Positions 43,678 through 53,072 of a stretch of DNA of 64,000 nt are shown piece after piece. The translations under genes and the position numbers were made by a program. The stretch is from Xenophilus sp. Marseille-Q4582 (GTDB lineage Bacteria > Pseudomonadota > Gammaproteobacteria > Burkholderiales > Burkholderiaceae_C), in NCBI RefSeq assembly GCF_916700565.1, contig NZ_CAKAKO010000002.1:1041151-1105150 (forward strand). The letters run 5' to 3'. The notes under the pieces were generated by a model that searched no databases, had not been told where the DNA came from, and saw nothing but the letters and a program-made list of their open reading frames with translations. Position 1 is the first letter of the stretch. Each line of letters starts with the position of its first letter.

Positions 43678-45002
43678 CAGGCCGTTGAAAAATCCCCTGC
43701 GAGCGTCCGCGTCGGCCGCTACGATCTGAAGCCATCCCGGAACAACTGCGACAAGAAAGATGAGAGGCAACCAAGACTTCCAGGGGGCGATGTTTAGCTA
43801 CATCAGCCTTGAAGAAAGAGTGCCAGCGGCACACCCGCTGCGCAAGTTGCGCGCCGTGGTGGATGCGCTGCTGTCGAGCATGAACAGCGAGTTCGAAGCG
43901 GTGTACGCCCGCCGTGGCCGCCCCTCGGTGCCGCCGGAGATGCTGCTCAAGGCCTTGCTGCTGCAAATCCTGTTCTCCATCCGCAGCGAACGCCAGCTGG
44001 TCGAGGCGGTCAACTACAACCTGCTGTACCGCTGGTTCGTGGGCCTGAACATTGAAGACAAGGTCTGGGACCACTCCACCTTCAGCGCCAACCGCGAACG
44101 CCTCTTCAACGAAGACCTGGCGCGCGCCTTCTTCGAGCGCGTCAAGCTCAGCGCCCAGTGGGGCCGGCTTGCCAGCGACGAACACTTCAGCGTGGACGGC
44201 ACGCTGATTGAGGCCTGGGCCTCGCACAAGAGTTTCAAACGCAAAGACGACGACAGCGGCACGCCACCCGGACGCAACCCCGAGGTGAACTTCAAAGGGC
44301 AGGAGCGCTGCAACGACACCCACGCCAGCACCACCGATGCCGATGCCCGGCTGTTCAAGAAGAGCGCGGGCGACAAATCTCGCCTGTGCCACATGGGGCA
44401 CATCCTCATGGAGAACCGCAACGGGCTGATCGTGGATGTGGAGATCACACATGCCAGTGGCACCGCCGCGCGCGAGGCGGCGCTGGCGATGCTCAAACGC
44501 CGGGGAAACAAGAACAAGCGGGCCACGGTCGGGGCCGACAAAGGTTACGACAGCCAGGCCTTCATCAAGGGCTGCCGAAAGCTCAAAGTCACGCCACACG
44601 TGGCGGCCAAGGACAAGCACTCGGCGGTCGATGGCCGCATCCGGCGCCACGAGGGCTACAAGACCAGCCTCAAAGTGCGCAAGCGCATCGAGGAGGCCTT
44701 TGGCTGGATCAAGACAGTGGGTGGTCTGGCCAAGACCAAATTGATCGGTCAGGCCAAGCTCGCGGGCCAGGCGCTGCTGTGCTTTGCCACCTACAACCTG
44801 GTGCGCATGGGCAGTCTGGGCGGCTGGTGGGACGCGCATCATGCGTGAACCATGGGATACGTGCGCCCGGAACGGGCAAAACGGCCTGCAAACAGGCCGA
44901 AATGGCCGCTCCAATCGCTGCGCAGGCCAGTTTGGGCGATCCGTTTCTTCGAAATCCACGACCCTGGCGCGTTCGATGAGCATTTTTTCAACGGCCTGCT
45001 AA
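43674..45002 (+). mobile_element. Intact IS5-family insertion sequence with CTAA target duplication
   Basis: The element spans 43678-44998 (1321 bp). Its ends are perfect 15-bp inverted repeats, CAGGCCGTTGAAAAA at the left and TTTTTCAACGGCCTG at the right. Both ends are flanked by CTAA (43674-43677 and 44999-45002), a 4-bp duplication with the YTAR preference of the IS5 group. The single transposase gene is intact, so the element is probably active or recently active. It separates the FadR-type regulator from the tetronate operon. Confidence 0.95.
43760..44848 (+). CDS. IS5-family DDE transposase
   Basis: The 362-residue transposase starts MRGNQDFQGAMFSYISLEER, has the DUF772-type N-terminal domain (LRKLRAVVDALLSSMNSEFE through YNLLYRWFVGL), and a DDE catalytic domain. 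The catalytic residues fit SVDGTLIEAWAS (first Asp), GADKGYDS (second Asp) and KRIEEAFGWIKTVGG (Glu). The gene is complete and fills most of the element. Ribosome site is weak (AAGAAAG). Confidence 0.95.
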   Translation: MRGNQDFQGAMFSYISLEERVPAAHPLRKLRAVVDALLSSMNSEFEAVYARRGRPSVPPEMLLKALLLQILFSIRSERQLVEAVNYNLLYRWFVGLNIEDKVWDHSTFSANRERLFNEDLARAFFERVKLSAQWGRLASDEHFSVDGTLIEAWASHKSFKRKDDDSGTPPGRNPEVNFKGQERCNDTHASTTDADARLFKKSAGDKSRLCHMGHILMENRNGLIVDVEITHASGTAAREAALAMLKRRGNKNKRATVGADKGYDSQAFIKGCRKLKVTPHVAAKDKHSAVDGRIRRHEGYKTSLKVRKRIEEAFGWIKTVGGLAKTKLIGQAKLAGQALLCFATYNLVRMGSLGGWWDAHHA

Positions 45003-45015
45003 GGAGGATGGCCTA

Positions 45016-45066
45016 GGGTTAACCCCAGCCGTCGCTGCGTCATAATTTGTATGATGACCATATGAC
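45016..45066 (+). promoter_or_regulatory. Candidate promoter and operator of the tetronate operon
   Basis: TTAACC (45019-45024), 16 bases, and CATAAT (45041-45046) form a plausible promoter. A perfect palindrome GGGTTAACCC (45016-45025) covers the -35, and an imperfect palindrome around TATGATGACCATA (45051-45063) covers the start of transcription. Either could bind the FadR-type regulator. The IS5 right end lies only 20 bases upstream. Confidence 0.4.
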
Positions 45067-45127
45067 CTGCTTGCTTCGGCGCAGGCCGGCCCGGTTCACC
45101 GTTCCAGATCTCCGGAGACCCTTTCCC

Positions 45128-46489
45128 ATGTCCACCACCGCCCTGCTGGGCATTGCGCTCGGCGGCATCGCCCTGCTTCTGCTGCTGATCATCCGATTCC
45201 AGGTCCATGCCTTCATCGCCATGATGCTGGTGAGCATCGGGGTGGCCTTCGCCGCCGGCATGCCGGTGGGCGACATCATTCCCACGCTGATCTCGGGCAT
45301 GGGCGGCACGCTGGGCTCGGTGGCCATCCTGGTCGCGCTGGGCGCCATGGTGGGCCGGGTGATCGAGGTCTCGGGCGGCGCGGGCAGCCTGGCGCAGCGC
45401 TTCACCGGCTGGCTCGGGCCGCGCCGGGTGCCGGCGGCCCTCACCGCGGCCGCGCTGGTGCTGTCCATCCCCGTCTTCTTCGACGTGGGCTTCATCATCC
45501 TGGTGCCCATCATCTACGGCTTCTGCAAGGCCGCGAAGGTGGACCCGGTCAAGTTCGGCCTGCCCGTGGCCGGCATCATGCTGGCCACCCACGTGGTGGT
45601 GCCGCCGCACCCGGGCATCGTGGGCGGTGCGGCGGTGCTCAATGCCGACGTGGGCTGGATCACGCTGATCGGCCTGGGCATCTGCGTGCTGCTCGCGCCG
45701 GTGGCGCAGTTCGTGGGCGGCTGGCTCAACCGCCGCCGCTACGAGATGCTGCCCACCACGGCCGAGCAGTTCGCCGCCTTCGACGCCGTCACTGACGCGG
45801 CCGGCCAGCCGCGCGCGCCCGGCGTGGGCGTGGTCCTCACGCTGATCCTGGTGCCCCTGCTGCTGATCATGGTCGGCACCACCGGCGCCACGCTGCTGCC
45901 CAAGGGCGACGGCCTGCGCAATGTGCTGGGCTTCATCGGCTCGCCCATCTTCGCGCTGATGGTCGCCATCGGCCTGGCCTTCCTGCTCATCGCGCGCCAG
46001 CAGGGCTGGAGCCGGCAGAAGACCAACGACGTGATGGAATCGGCCTTGCCGCCGGCCGCCACCGTGATCCTGGTGACCGGCGCCGGCGGCGTCTTTGCCA
46101 AGGTGCTGACGGCCACCGGCATCGGCGCCGCGCTGTCCAGCACCATCACCGCGGCGCACCTGCCCCTGCTGCTGGCCGGCTTCGTGATCTCGCTGGCCCT
46201 GCGCGCGGCGCAGGGTTCGGCCACCGTGGCCATCCTCACCACCTGCGGCCTGCTGCTGGGCGCCATCCAAGACGGCAACTACAGCACCGTGCAGGTCGCG
46301 CTGCTGGCGGTGGCCATCGGCTTCGGCGGCCTGGGCCTGTCGCACGTCAACGATTCGGGCTTCTGGATCGTCACGCGCTACCTGGGCCTGTCGGTGGCCG
46401 ACGGCCTGCGCAGCTGGACCGTGCTGACCACCGTGCTGGGCTTGTGCGGCTTCGCACTCACGGCCATCCTCTGGGCCCTGGTCGGCTGA
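45128..46489 (+). CDS. GntP-family gluconate/tetronate permease
   Basis: The 453-residue inner-membrane symporter has about 12-14 hydrophobic segments and GntP blocks: RFQVHAFIAMMLVSIGVAFA, LGSVAILVALGAMVGR, LPVAGIMLATHVVVPPHPG and LSHVNDSGFWIVTRY. It should import the four-carbon sugar acid used by the genes that follow. The ATG at 45128 has CCGGAGA upstream; the in-frame extension back to 45047 lies in the promoter region. The next gene follows after 45 bases. Confidence 0.9.
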   Translation: MSTTALLGIALGGIALLLLLIIRFQVHAFIAMMLVSIGVAFAAGMPVGDIIPTLISGMGGTLGSVAILVALGAMVGRVIEVSGGAGSLAQRFTGWLGPRRVPAALTAAALVLSIPVFFDVGFIILVPIIYGFCKAAKVDPVKFGLPVAGIMLATHVVVPPHPGIVGGAAVLNADVGWITLIGLGICVLLAPVAQFVGGWLNRRRYEMLPTTAEQFAAFDAVTDAAGQPRAPGVGVVLTLILVPLLLIMVGTTGATLLPKGDGLRNVLGFIGSPIFALMVAIGLAFLLIARQQGWSRQKTNDVMESALPPAATVILVTGAGGVFAKVLTATGIGAALSSTITAAHLPLLLAGFVISLALRAAQGSATVAILTTCGLLLGAIQDGNYSTVQVALLAVAIGFGGLGLSHVNDSGFWIVTRYLGLSVADGLRSWTVLTTVLGLCGFALTAILWALVG

Positions 46490-46534
46490 GCGCGACCGCC
46501 GGTTTCCCACTCCCCTCTCGCAAGGACAAGCAAC

Positions 46535-47437
46535 ATGACCCAACCTTCCGTCGGCATCGTGGGCCTGGGCGCCATGGGCGCCGGCATCGCCAAGACGCTG
46601 CGCAACAACGGCTTCGACGTGCACGTGTGCGACGTGCGCCACGAGGCGGCCGTGGCCTTCGCCGCGGACGGTGGCACGGCCTGGAAGACGCCGGCCGAGG
46701 TGGCGGCTGCCGCGTCGGTGGTGGTGTCGGTGGTGGTGAATGCGGCGCAGACCGAAGCCGTGCTCTTCGGCGACGGCGGAGCCGCGTCGGCCATGAAGGC
46801 CGGCAGCACCTTCGTCATGTGTTCCACGGTGGACCCGAACTGGTCGATCGCGCTGGAGGCACGCCTGAACGCGGCGGGCATCCACTACATCGACGCCCCC
46901 ATCTCGGGCGGCGCGGCCAAGGCCGCGTCGGGCCAGATGACCATGATGACCTCGGCCAAGCCCGAGGCCTATGCCGCGGCCGACGCGGTGCTGAACGCCA
47001 TGGCCGGCAAGGTCTACCGCCTGGGCGACCAGGCCGGCGCGGGCAGCAAGGTGAAGATCATCAACCAGCTGCTGGCCGGCGTGCACATCGCCGTGGCCGC
47101 CGAGGCCATGGCCCTGGGCCTGCGTGAAGGCGTGGCCGCCGATGCGCTGTACGAGGTCATCACGAACAGCGCCGGCAACAGCTGGATGTTCGAGAACCGC
47201 ATGGCCCACGTGCTGGCCGGCGACTACACGCCGCTGTCGGCCGTGGACATCTTCGTCAAGGACCTGGGCCTGGTGCTGGACACGGCGCGTGCCAGCAAAT
47301 TCCCGCTGCCGCTGGCGGCCACCGCGCACCAGATGTTCATGCAGGCCTCCACGGCCGGCTTCGCGCGCGAGGACGACAGCGCCGTGATCAAGATCTTCCC
47401 GGGCATCACGCTGCCCGAGGCCCAAAAGAAGGACTGA
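46535..47437 (+). CDS. ltnD: L-threonate dehydrogenase-like enzyme
   Basis: The 300-residue beta-hydroxyacid dehydrogenase has the NAD-binding GLGAMGAG (10-17), the substrate loop DAPISGGAAKAASGQM (120-135) and GSKVKIINQLL with the catalytic Lys (K174). In this gene context it should oxidise L-threonate (or D-erythronate) at C2 to 2-oxo-tetronate in the cytoplasm. It belongs to the 3-hydroxyisobutyrate dehydrogenase superfamily, so tartronate semialdehyde reductase is the alternative; neighbours OtnK, OtnC and OtnI decide for LtnD. Confidence 0.88.
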   Translation: MTQPSVGIVGLGAMGAGIAKTLRNNGFDVHVCDVRHEAAVAFAADGGTAWKTPAEVAAAASVVVSVVVNAAQTEAVLFGDGGAASAMKAGSTFVMCSTVDPNWSIALEARLNAAGIHYIDAPISGGAAKAASGQMTMMTSAKPEAYAAADAVLNAMAGKVYRLGDQAGAGSKVKIINQLLAGVHIAVAAEAMALGLREGVAADALYEVITNSAGNSWMFENRMAHVLAGDYTPLSAVDIFVKDLGLVLDTARASKFPLPLAATAHQMFMQASTAGFAREDDSAVIKIFPGITLPEAQKKD

Positions 47438-47440
47438 GCC

Positions 47441-48736
47441 ATGAGCGCCACGCACACGAAGAAGATCCTGCTGGGCTGCATCGCCGACGACTTCACCGGC
47501 GCCACCGACCTGGCCAACAACCTGGTGCGCGCCGGCATGCGTGTGGTGCAGACCATCGGCGTGCCCGCCGAGCCCCTCGATACGGAGGCGGACGCGGTGG
47601 TGGTCGCGCTCAAGTCGCGCACCATTCCAGCGCCCGAGGCCGTGGCCCAGTCGCTGGACGCGCTGCGCTGGCTGCAGGCGCAGGGCGCGCAGCAGATCTA
47701 CTTCAAATACTGCTCCACCTTCGACAGCACGCCCGCGGGCAACATCGGCCCCGTGACCGACGCGCTGATGGCCGCGCTGGGCACGCCCTTCACCATCGCC
47801 ACGCCGGCCTTCCCGGACAACAAGCGCACGGTGTTCAAGGGCTACCTGTTCGCGGGCGACGTGCTGCTGAGCGAGAGCGGCATGCAGAACCACCCGCTCA
47901 CGCCCATGACCGACCCGAACCTGGTGCGCGTGCTGCAGGCGCAGACGCAGCAGCGCGTGGGCCTGATCGACCACACCGTGGTCGCGCAGGGCGCCGACGC
48001 GGTGCGCGCGCGCATCGCGGCGCTCAGGGCCGAGGGCGTGGCCATCGCCATCGTCGACGCCGTGTCCAACGACGACCTGCTGCGCATGGGCCCGGCCCTG
48101 GCCGAGCTGCCGCTGCTGACGGCCGGCTCGGGCGTGGCCATCGCGCTGCCGGCCAACTTCGGCCTCGCGCCCTCGTCGCAGGCGGCCTCGCTGCCGGCCG
48201 CGGGCGGACGCCAGGCCATCGTGTCGGGCAGCTGCTCCACCGCCACCAACGGCCAGGTGCTGGCCTTCATCCAGTCCGGCCGGCCGGCGCTGGCCATCGA
48301 CCCGCTGCGCATCGCCGCCGGGGTGGACGTGGCGGCCGAAGCCCTGGCCTGGGCCGAGCCACTGCTGGACGGCGGCCCAGTGCTGGTCTATTCGACGGCC
48401 GAGCCGCGCGACGTGCGCGCCATCCAGGGCCAGCTGGGCGTGGAAGAGGCCGGCGCCCTGGTCGAGCGCACGCTGGCGCAGATCGCGCGCGGCCTGGCCG
48501 CGCGCGGCGTGCGGCAACTGGTGGTGGCGGGCGGCGAGACCTCGGGCGCCTGCGTGCAGGCGCTGGGCATCGCGCAGATGCGCATCGGCGGGCAGATCGA
48601 CCCGGGCGTGCCGTGGTGCCATGCCGCGGTCGACGCGGCGCTGAAGGCGCCCGAAGGCTTGCACATCACGCTCAAGTCCGGCAACTTCGGCACCCCCGAC
48701 TTCTTCACCAAGGCCTTTGCGGCGCTGGCGGCCTGA
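47441..48736 (+). CDS. otnK: 3-oxo-tetronate kinase (four-carbon acid sugar kinase)
   Basis: The 431-residue kinase (former DUF1537) has the N-terminal substrate domain LGCIADDFTGATDLANNLV (10-28), YFKYCSTFDSTPAGNIGP, and a C-terminal nucleotide domain with GSCSTATNGQVL and VVAGGETSGACVQALG. It phosphorylates 3-oxo-tetronate at O4 in the threonate/erythronate pathway. It starts 3 bases after ltnD, indicating tight co-expression. Confidence 0.92.
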   Translation: MSATHTKKILLGCIADDFTGATDLANNLVRAGMRVVQTIGVPAEPLDTEADAVVVALKSRTIPAPEAVAQSLDALRWLQAQGAQQIYFKYCSTFDSTPAGNIGPVTDALMAALGTPFTIATPAFPDNKRTVFKGYLFAGDVLLSESGMQNHPLTPMTDPNLVRVLQAQTQQRVGLIDHTVVAQGADAVRARIAALRAEGVAIAIVDAVSNDDLLRMGPALAELPLLTAGSGVAIALPANFGLAPSSQAASLPAAGGRQAIVSGSCSTATNGQVLAFIQSGRPALAIDPLRIAAGVDVAAEALAWAEPLLDGGPVLVYSTAEPRDVRAIQGQLGVEEAGALVERTLAQIARGLAARGVRQLVVAGGETSGACVQALGIAQMRIGGQIDPGVPWCHAAVDAALKAPEGLHITLKSGNFGTPDFFTKAFAALAA

Positions 48737-48741
48737 ACGCC

Positions 48742-49452
48742 ATGGCAGCTCTGCCCATGACCGAAACCCAAGCCCGCGACGAGATCTGCCGCGTCGGCCG
48801 CAGCCTGTTCGAGCGCGGCTATGTGCATGCCACGGCCGGCAACATCAGCGTGCGGATGGCCGACGGCTTCCTGATCACGCCCACCGACGCCTGCCTGGGC
48901 ACGCTGGACCCGGCCCGGCTCGCCCGGCTGGATGCGCAGGGCCGGCAGCTGTCCGGCGACAAGGGCAGCAAGACCCTCGCGCTGCACCGCCGCATCTACG
49001 AAGCCACGGCCGCCGCGGGCCATGCCGCGGCCTGCGTGATCCACACGCACAGCACGCAGCTGGTGGCTTGCTCGCTGCAGGCCGACAGTGCAGCCCGTGC
49101 GGCCGGCGGCGCCTTGCCCGACGACGCCGAACTGCTGCCGCCCATCACGCCCTACTTCGTGATGAAGGTGGGCCGCGTGCCGCACATCGCCTACCGCCGC
49201 CCGGGCGACCCGGCCGCCGCCGAGGCCGTGGCCCAGGCCATCGCGCGCCATGCCGCGCAGGGCCGCCGCCTGCAGGCCGTGATGCTCGCGCGCCTGGGCC
49301 CCAACGTCTGGCACGACACGCCCGCCGCCGCCATGACCGTGCTCGAAGAGCTGGAAGAGACCGCGCACCTGCACCGGCTGCAGCCCGCGCTCGCACCGCT
49401 GACCGAGGCGCAGATCGAAGAACTGCGTCAGGTCTTCGGCGCCAGCTGGTGA
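48742..49452 (+). CDS. otnC: 3-oxo-tetronate 4-phosphate decarboxylase (class II aldolase fold)
   Basis: The 236-residue protein has class II aldolase/adducin features: HATAGNISVRMADGFLITPT, and zinc ligands in VIHTHSTQ (101-103). It should decarboxylate 3-oxo-tetronate 4-phosphate to dihydroxyacetone phosphate. Where L-fuculose-phosphate aldolase has its catalytic Glu, this protein reads GSKTLALH, which fits the decarboxylase branch rather than an aldolase. The start is ATG 48742, 5 bases after otnK; a second Met five codons on is an alternative. Confidence 0.88.
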   Translation: MAALPMTETQARDEICRVGRSLFERGYVHATAGNISVRMADGFLITPTDACLGTLDPARLARLDAQGRQLSGDKGSKTLALHRRIYEATAAAGHAAACVIHTHSTQLVACSLQADSAARAAGGALPDDAELLPPITPYFVMKVGRVPHIAYRRPGDPAAAEAVAQAIARHAAQGRRLQAVMLARLGPNVWHDTPAAAMTVLEELEETAHLHRLQPALAPLTEAQIEELRQVFGASW

Positions 49453-49491
49453 CCCCACCACTGACCCACTGATTGCCCCCAGGAGACCCGC

Positions 49492-50292
49492 ATGCCCCGT
49501 TTTGCCGCCAACCTGAGCATGCTCTACAACGAGCATGACTTCCTCGACCGCTTCGCTGCCGCTGCGAAGGACGGTTTCACCGGCGTGGAATACCTGTTTC
49601 CCTATGCCTTCGCGGCCGAGGACATCGCTCAGCGCCTGACGCAGCACGGCCTGCAGCAGGCCCTGTTCAACGCGCCGCCTGGCGACTGGGAGGCCGGCGA
49701 GCGCGGCATCGCCTGCCTGCCCGGCCGCGAGGCCGAGTTCGCCGAAGGCATTGCGAAGGCCCTGGCCTACGCGAAGACGCTGCAGTGCCCGCGCGTGCAC
49801 GTGATGGCCGGCCTGCTGCCCGCCGGCCAGAGCCGCGAGGATGTGCGTGCCACCTACGTCGCCAACCTGCGCCTGGCCGCGCGCGAAGCGGCGAAGCAGG
49901 GCGTGGACATCCTGATCGAGCCCATCAACCTGCGCGACATGCCCGGCTACTTCCTGAACCTGCAGGGCCAGGCGCATGCGCTGGTGCAGGAGATCGGTGA
50001 GTCCAACGTCAAGGTGCAGTTCGACCTGTACCACGCGCAGATCATGGAAGGCGACCTGGCGATGAAGCTGCGCCAGTACCTGCCCACGGGCCGCGTCGGC
50101 CACCTCCAGATCGCGGGCGTGCCGCAACGCCACGAGCCCGACCTGGGCGAGCTGAACCATCCCTTCCTTTTCGCCGAGCTGGACGCGCTGGGCTACGACG
50201 GCTGGATCGGCTGCGAGTACCGGCCGCAGCGCGGCGCGGTGCCGGGTGGCACCACCGACGGGCTGGGTTGGGCGCGCGAATGGTTGAAATAG
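49492..50292 (+). CDS. otnI: 2-oxo-tetronate isomerase (Hyi family)
   Basis: The 266-residue TIM-barrel isomerase of the hydroxypyruvate isomerase family has [29 protein letters not shown], the metal ligand [30 protein letters not shown] and GWIGCEYRP. It should interconvert 2-oxo- and 3-oxo-tetronate, linking LtnD to OtnK. It has CAGGAGACCCGC before the ATG and is the last gene of the operon. Confidence 0.9.
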   Translation: MPRFAANLSMLYNEHDFLDRFAAAAKDGFTGVEYLFPYAFAAEDIAQRLTQHGLQQALFNAPPGDWEAGERGIACLPGREAEFAEGIAKALAYAKTLQCPRVHVMAGLLPAGQSREDVRATYVANLRLAAREAAKQGVDILIEPINLRDMPGYFLNLQGQAHALVQEIGESNVKVQFDLYHAQIMEGDLAMKLRQYLPTGRVGHLQIAGVPQRHEPDLGELNHPFLFAELDALGYDGWIGCEYRPQRGAVPGGTTDGLGWAREWLK

Positions 50293-50294
50293 AA

Positions 50295-50391
50295 GCGCCG
50301 CCCCAGGCGGCTTGGCCGCCCCTCCATTCTCTCGCCTGCGGCGGGAGGGCGCACCCGGCAAAGCCAGGTCCTCGGGTGCCCTGAGGGCTTT
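50295..50391. repeat. Dispersed intergenic repeat, copy A
   Basis: This stretch after otnI shares blocks with 61812-61918: GGCGCACCC and AGCCAG.TCC.CGG.TGCCCTGAGGGCTT, plus a GC-rich arm near its left end. Both copies lie directly after a gene on the plus strand. It also contains GCGGCTTGGCCGC, able to form a hairpin. It may act as a terminator-like or REP-type element. Confidence 0.65.
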
Positions 50392-50435
50392 GGGGTATGG
50401 ACTTCCACACGCCGTGAGGAAGTCCAAACGGGGGG

Positions 50436-51284
50436 TCAGTATTTGTACACGCCGCGGCCGGTCTTGCGGCCCAGCTGGCCGGCGGCCACCATTTCGGCCA
50501 GCAGCGGGCAGGGGCGGTACTTGGAGTCGCCGAACTCTTCCAGGTAGACCTGCATCACGGCCAGGCACACGTCCAGGCCGATCATGTCGGCCAGGGCCAG
50601 CGGGCCGATGGGCTGGTTGCAGCCCAGCTTCATGCCGGCGTCGATGTCTTCCGGCGTCGCCAGGCCTTCGGCCAGCACGAAGAAGGCCTCGTTGATCATG
50701 GGCACGAGGATGCGGTTGACCACGAAGCCGGGCGCGTTCTTCACCGTGATGGGCGACTTGCCCAGCTTCAGCGACAGGGCCTTCACGGCGTCGTGCGTGG
50801 CGTCGCTGGTCAGGTAGCCGCGGATCAGCTCCACCAGCGCCATCATCGGCACCGGGTTGAAGAAGTGCATGCCGATGAAGCGGTCGGGGCGGCTCGTGGC
50901 CGCGGCCAGCTTGGTGATCGAGATCGACGAGGTGTTCGACGCGATGATCACTTCGGGCGGCAGCAGCGCCTCGACCTGCTGGAGGATCTTGAGCTTGAGC
51001 GCGTAGTTCTCGGTCGCGGCCTCGATGACCAGCTGCGCGCCCTTGAGGTCTTCGTAGTTCGTCGAGCCCTTGATCAGCGCGAGCGCGTCGGCCTTCTGCG
51101 CTTCGGTGAGCTTGTCCTTCTTGATCAGCCGGTCCAGGCTGCCCGAAACGGTGGCGATACCTTTGTCCACTGCGGCCTGCGCGATGTCGACCATGACCAC
51201 GCGAATGCCCGAAACGGCGCAGGCCTGCGCGATGCCGTTGCCCATGGTGCCCGCACCGATGATGCCGACGGTCTGGATGTCCAT
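50436..51284 (-). CDS. 3-hydroxybutyryl-CoA dehydrogenase
   Basis: The 282-residue enzyme oxidises 3-hydroxyacyl-CoA with NAD(P) or reduces acetoacetyl-CoA. The Rossmann motif GAGTMGNG (10-17), ASNTSSISIT (substrate Ser), GMHFFNPVPMMALVE (catalytic His) and the C-terminal LGRKTGRGVYKY are all present. Length matches Hbd/PaaH. ATG 51284 follows CAGGAGCAATTC; the longer frame upstream is unsupported. It is monocistronic here. Confidence 0.92.
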   Translation of the reverse strand: MDIQTVGIIGAGTMGNGIAQACAVSGIRVVMVDIAQAAVDKGIATVSGSLDRLIKKDKLTEAQKADALALIKGSTNYEDLKGAQLVIEAATENYALKLKILQQVEALLPPEVIIASNTSSISITKLAAATSRPDRFIGMHFFNPVPMMALVELIRGYLTSDATHDAVKALSLKLGKSPITVKNAPGFVVNRILVPMINEAFFVLAEGLATPEDIDAGMKLGCNQPIGPLALADMIGLDVCLAVMQVYLEEFGDSKYRPCPLLAEMVAAGQLGRKTGRGVYKY

Positions 51285-51413
51285 TGAATTGCTCCTGAAA
51301 AAGGGAAAGAGAAGGGAGAAAAGCGATGGACGAATGCTAACGGCCCGCCGAGGGGCGGGCCGTCGCGTGTTCAACAGCGCGCCGGCGTCTCACGCTGCCG
51401 GCGCGACGTCCGG

Positions 51414-53072
51414 TCAGCGTGCCGGGCGGATGCGGTAGATCGCGTTGTTGCGGTCGGCCGAGACGTAGACACTGCCGTCCGCGCCCACCGCCACGCCGGT
51501 GGGCACATTGGGCGGCGGCAGTCCCGGGCTTCCCGCCAGGCCGATGGGCAGCTGCGCCGCGATGGTGCGGCGGCTGCCGTCGGCCGGGTTGATCTCCACC
51601 AGCCGCTGCGCACCCGCTTCCGCCACGACGAAGCTGCCCCAGGGCGTCTGCGCCAGGCCCTCGGGCATCTGCAGCCCCTGTGCCACCACGGCCGGCGCGC
51701 CGCCGGTCGCCGGCACGCGCAGCAGCCGGCCGGCGGCCTCGGTCACGTACACCGCGTCGTCGGCGCCCAGCACCATCTGCACCGGGCCCTGGATGCCGCT
51801 GGCCAGGATCTGCTGCTGCTCATGCTTGGGGCCGCTGAAGCGCGTGACGCTGCCGGTGCCGAGCTCGGCCACGATCACGCTGCCGTCGTCCATCGGAATG
51901 GCGTCATAGGGCGCCTTCAGGCCGTGGAGGATGGACGTGGTCTTGCGCGTGGCGCGGTCCACCAGCTGCACCGTGCCCGTGAACCAGGACGCGAGCGCGA
52001 ACTGCGTCTTCGACAGGCCGACCGCGAAGGGGTACTCCAGCTCCGGCTCGCGCTGCATGCGGAAGATGTCGCTCACGGCCCCGCTGGCCAGGTCGACCTC
52101 GCGGAAGCCGAAGATGTCGGCCACCCACAGCTTGCCGCCCTCGGCCTTCAGGCCCGCCGGCACCGCCACCGCGCCGCCCGTGAGCCGGCGCGACTCGCCC
52201 GTGGCCGGGTTGAAGGCGTCCACCGCGTTGTTCGCCATGTTCGACACGTAGATCGTGCCGTCGGGCGCGATGGCCAGGTTGTCCAGCGAGGGCGTGAAGC
52301 GCTTGGCGACTGTCTTGCGGCCGGTCGCCAGTTCCACGCGGACCAGCTCGCCGGTGCGCGTGTCCACCACCCACAGGTGGCCCTTGCCGTCCAGGTTGGC
52401 CGCGGCCGGGATCTGGAAACCGTCGGCGATCACGGTCATCGCGCCATCGGCCGGGTTGATCTTCACCACCTGGCCCTTGAACCACAGCGGGCCGTAGAGC
52501 CAGCCGTCGGGACCCACCTCGAAGCCGTTGAAGCCGCCCATGTCCTTCTTGATCAGGCGCGGCGGCTTCTGGCCCGTGCGGTCGATCTCCCACAGCGCGT
52601 CGCCCAGGAAGACCTGCGAGGCGTAGAGCTTGCCGCTCTGGCGGTCGAAGTCCAGCGAGTTCAGGCCCGGCAGGTCCTTGGCCAGCACCTGCAGCGGCGC
52701 GCCGTCGCGCTCGCGGTAGCGCAGCATGCCCATCAGGTAGTTGGTCCAGGCCAGTTCGCCGCGCGGGCCGACGGCGATGTCGTCGGCCTGGCCCTCGGGC
52801 GCGGGCACGAACACGCGCGTGGCGCCGCTCTGGCGGTCCACTTCCCAGATGGCGTTGCCGACCACCGAGCCGGCCAGCAGCCGGCCGGACGCATCCACGG
52901 CCAGCCCGTGCACGCCGGCGAAGGACGAGGGCGCGACCAGCGTTTCGGGCGCGGACCAGGCGGCCGGCCGGGTGGGCGGCGCGCTGCTGCAGGCGGCCAG
53001 CAGCGCGCCGGCGGCCAGCACGAGCGAGGCACGGATCCAGGAAGGCGCACGGCGGCGCGAAGAAAGGGGCAT
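51414..53072 (-). CDS. NHL/SMP-30-like beta-propeller lipoprotein
   Basis: The 552-residue protein has an Arg-rich start and lipobox LLAACSS, so it is probably an outer-membrane or periplasmic lipoprotein. The mature part consists of repeated propeller blades with motifs such as VHGLAVDASGRLLAG, NLAIAPDGTIYVSN, AGLKAEGGKLWVADI and TGVAVGADGSVYVSAD, about 11-12 blades, resembling streptogramin lyase and gluconolactonase-like folds. Catalytic metal residues are not identifiable, so a binding role is as likely as an enzyme. ATG 53072 follows CGGAGA. It is divergent from an AraC regulator that may control it. Confidence 0.8.
   Translation of the reverse strand: MPLSSRRRAPSWIRASLVLAAGALLAACSSAPPTRPAAWSAPETLVAPSSFAGVHGLAVDASGRLLAGSVVGNAIWEVDRQSGATRVFVPAPEGQADDIAVGPRGELAWTNYLMGMLRYRERDGAPLQVLAKDLPGLNSLDFDRQSGKLYASQVFLGDALWEIDRTGQKPPRLIKKDMGGFNGFEVGPDGWLYGPLWFKGQVVKINPADGAMTVIADGFQIPAAANLDGKGHLWVVDTRTGELVRVELATGRKTVAKRFTPSLDNLAIAPDGTIYVSNMANNAVDAFNPATGESRRLTGGAVAVPAGLKAEGGKLWVADIFGFREVDLASGAVSDIFRMQREPELEYPFAVGLSKTQFALASWFTGTVQLVDRATRKTTSILHGLKAPYDAIPMDDGSVIVAELGTGSVTRFSGPKHEQQQILASGIQGPVQMVLGADDAVYVTEAAGRLLRVPATGGAPAVVAQGLQMPEGLAQTPWGSFVVAEAGAQRLVEINPADGSRRTIAAQLPIGLAGSPGLPPPNVPTGVAVGADGSVYVSADRNNAIYRIRPAR

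Noticed and set aside
44999..48664. 1221-codon minus-strand frame opposite the tetronate operon
   Set aside because: Shadow of gntP, ltnD and otnK, rich in His/Gln/Arg/Gly and crossing several real genes.
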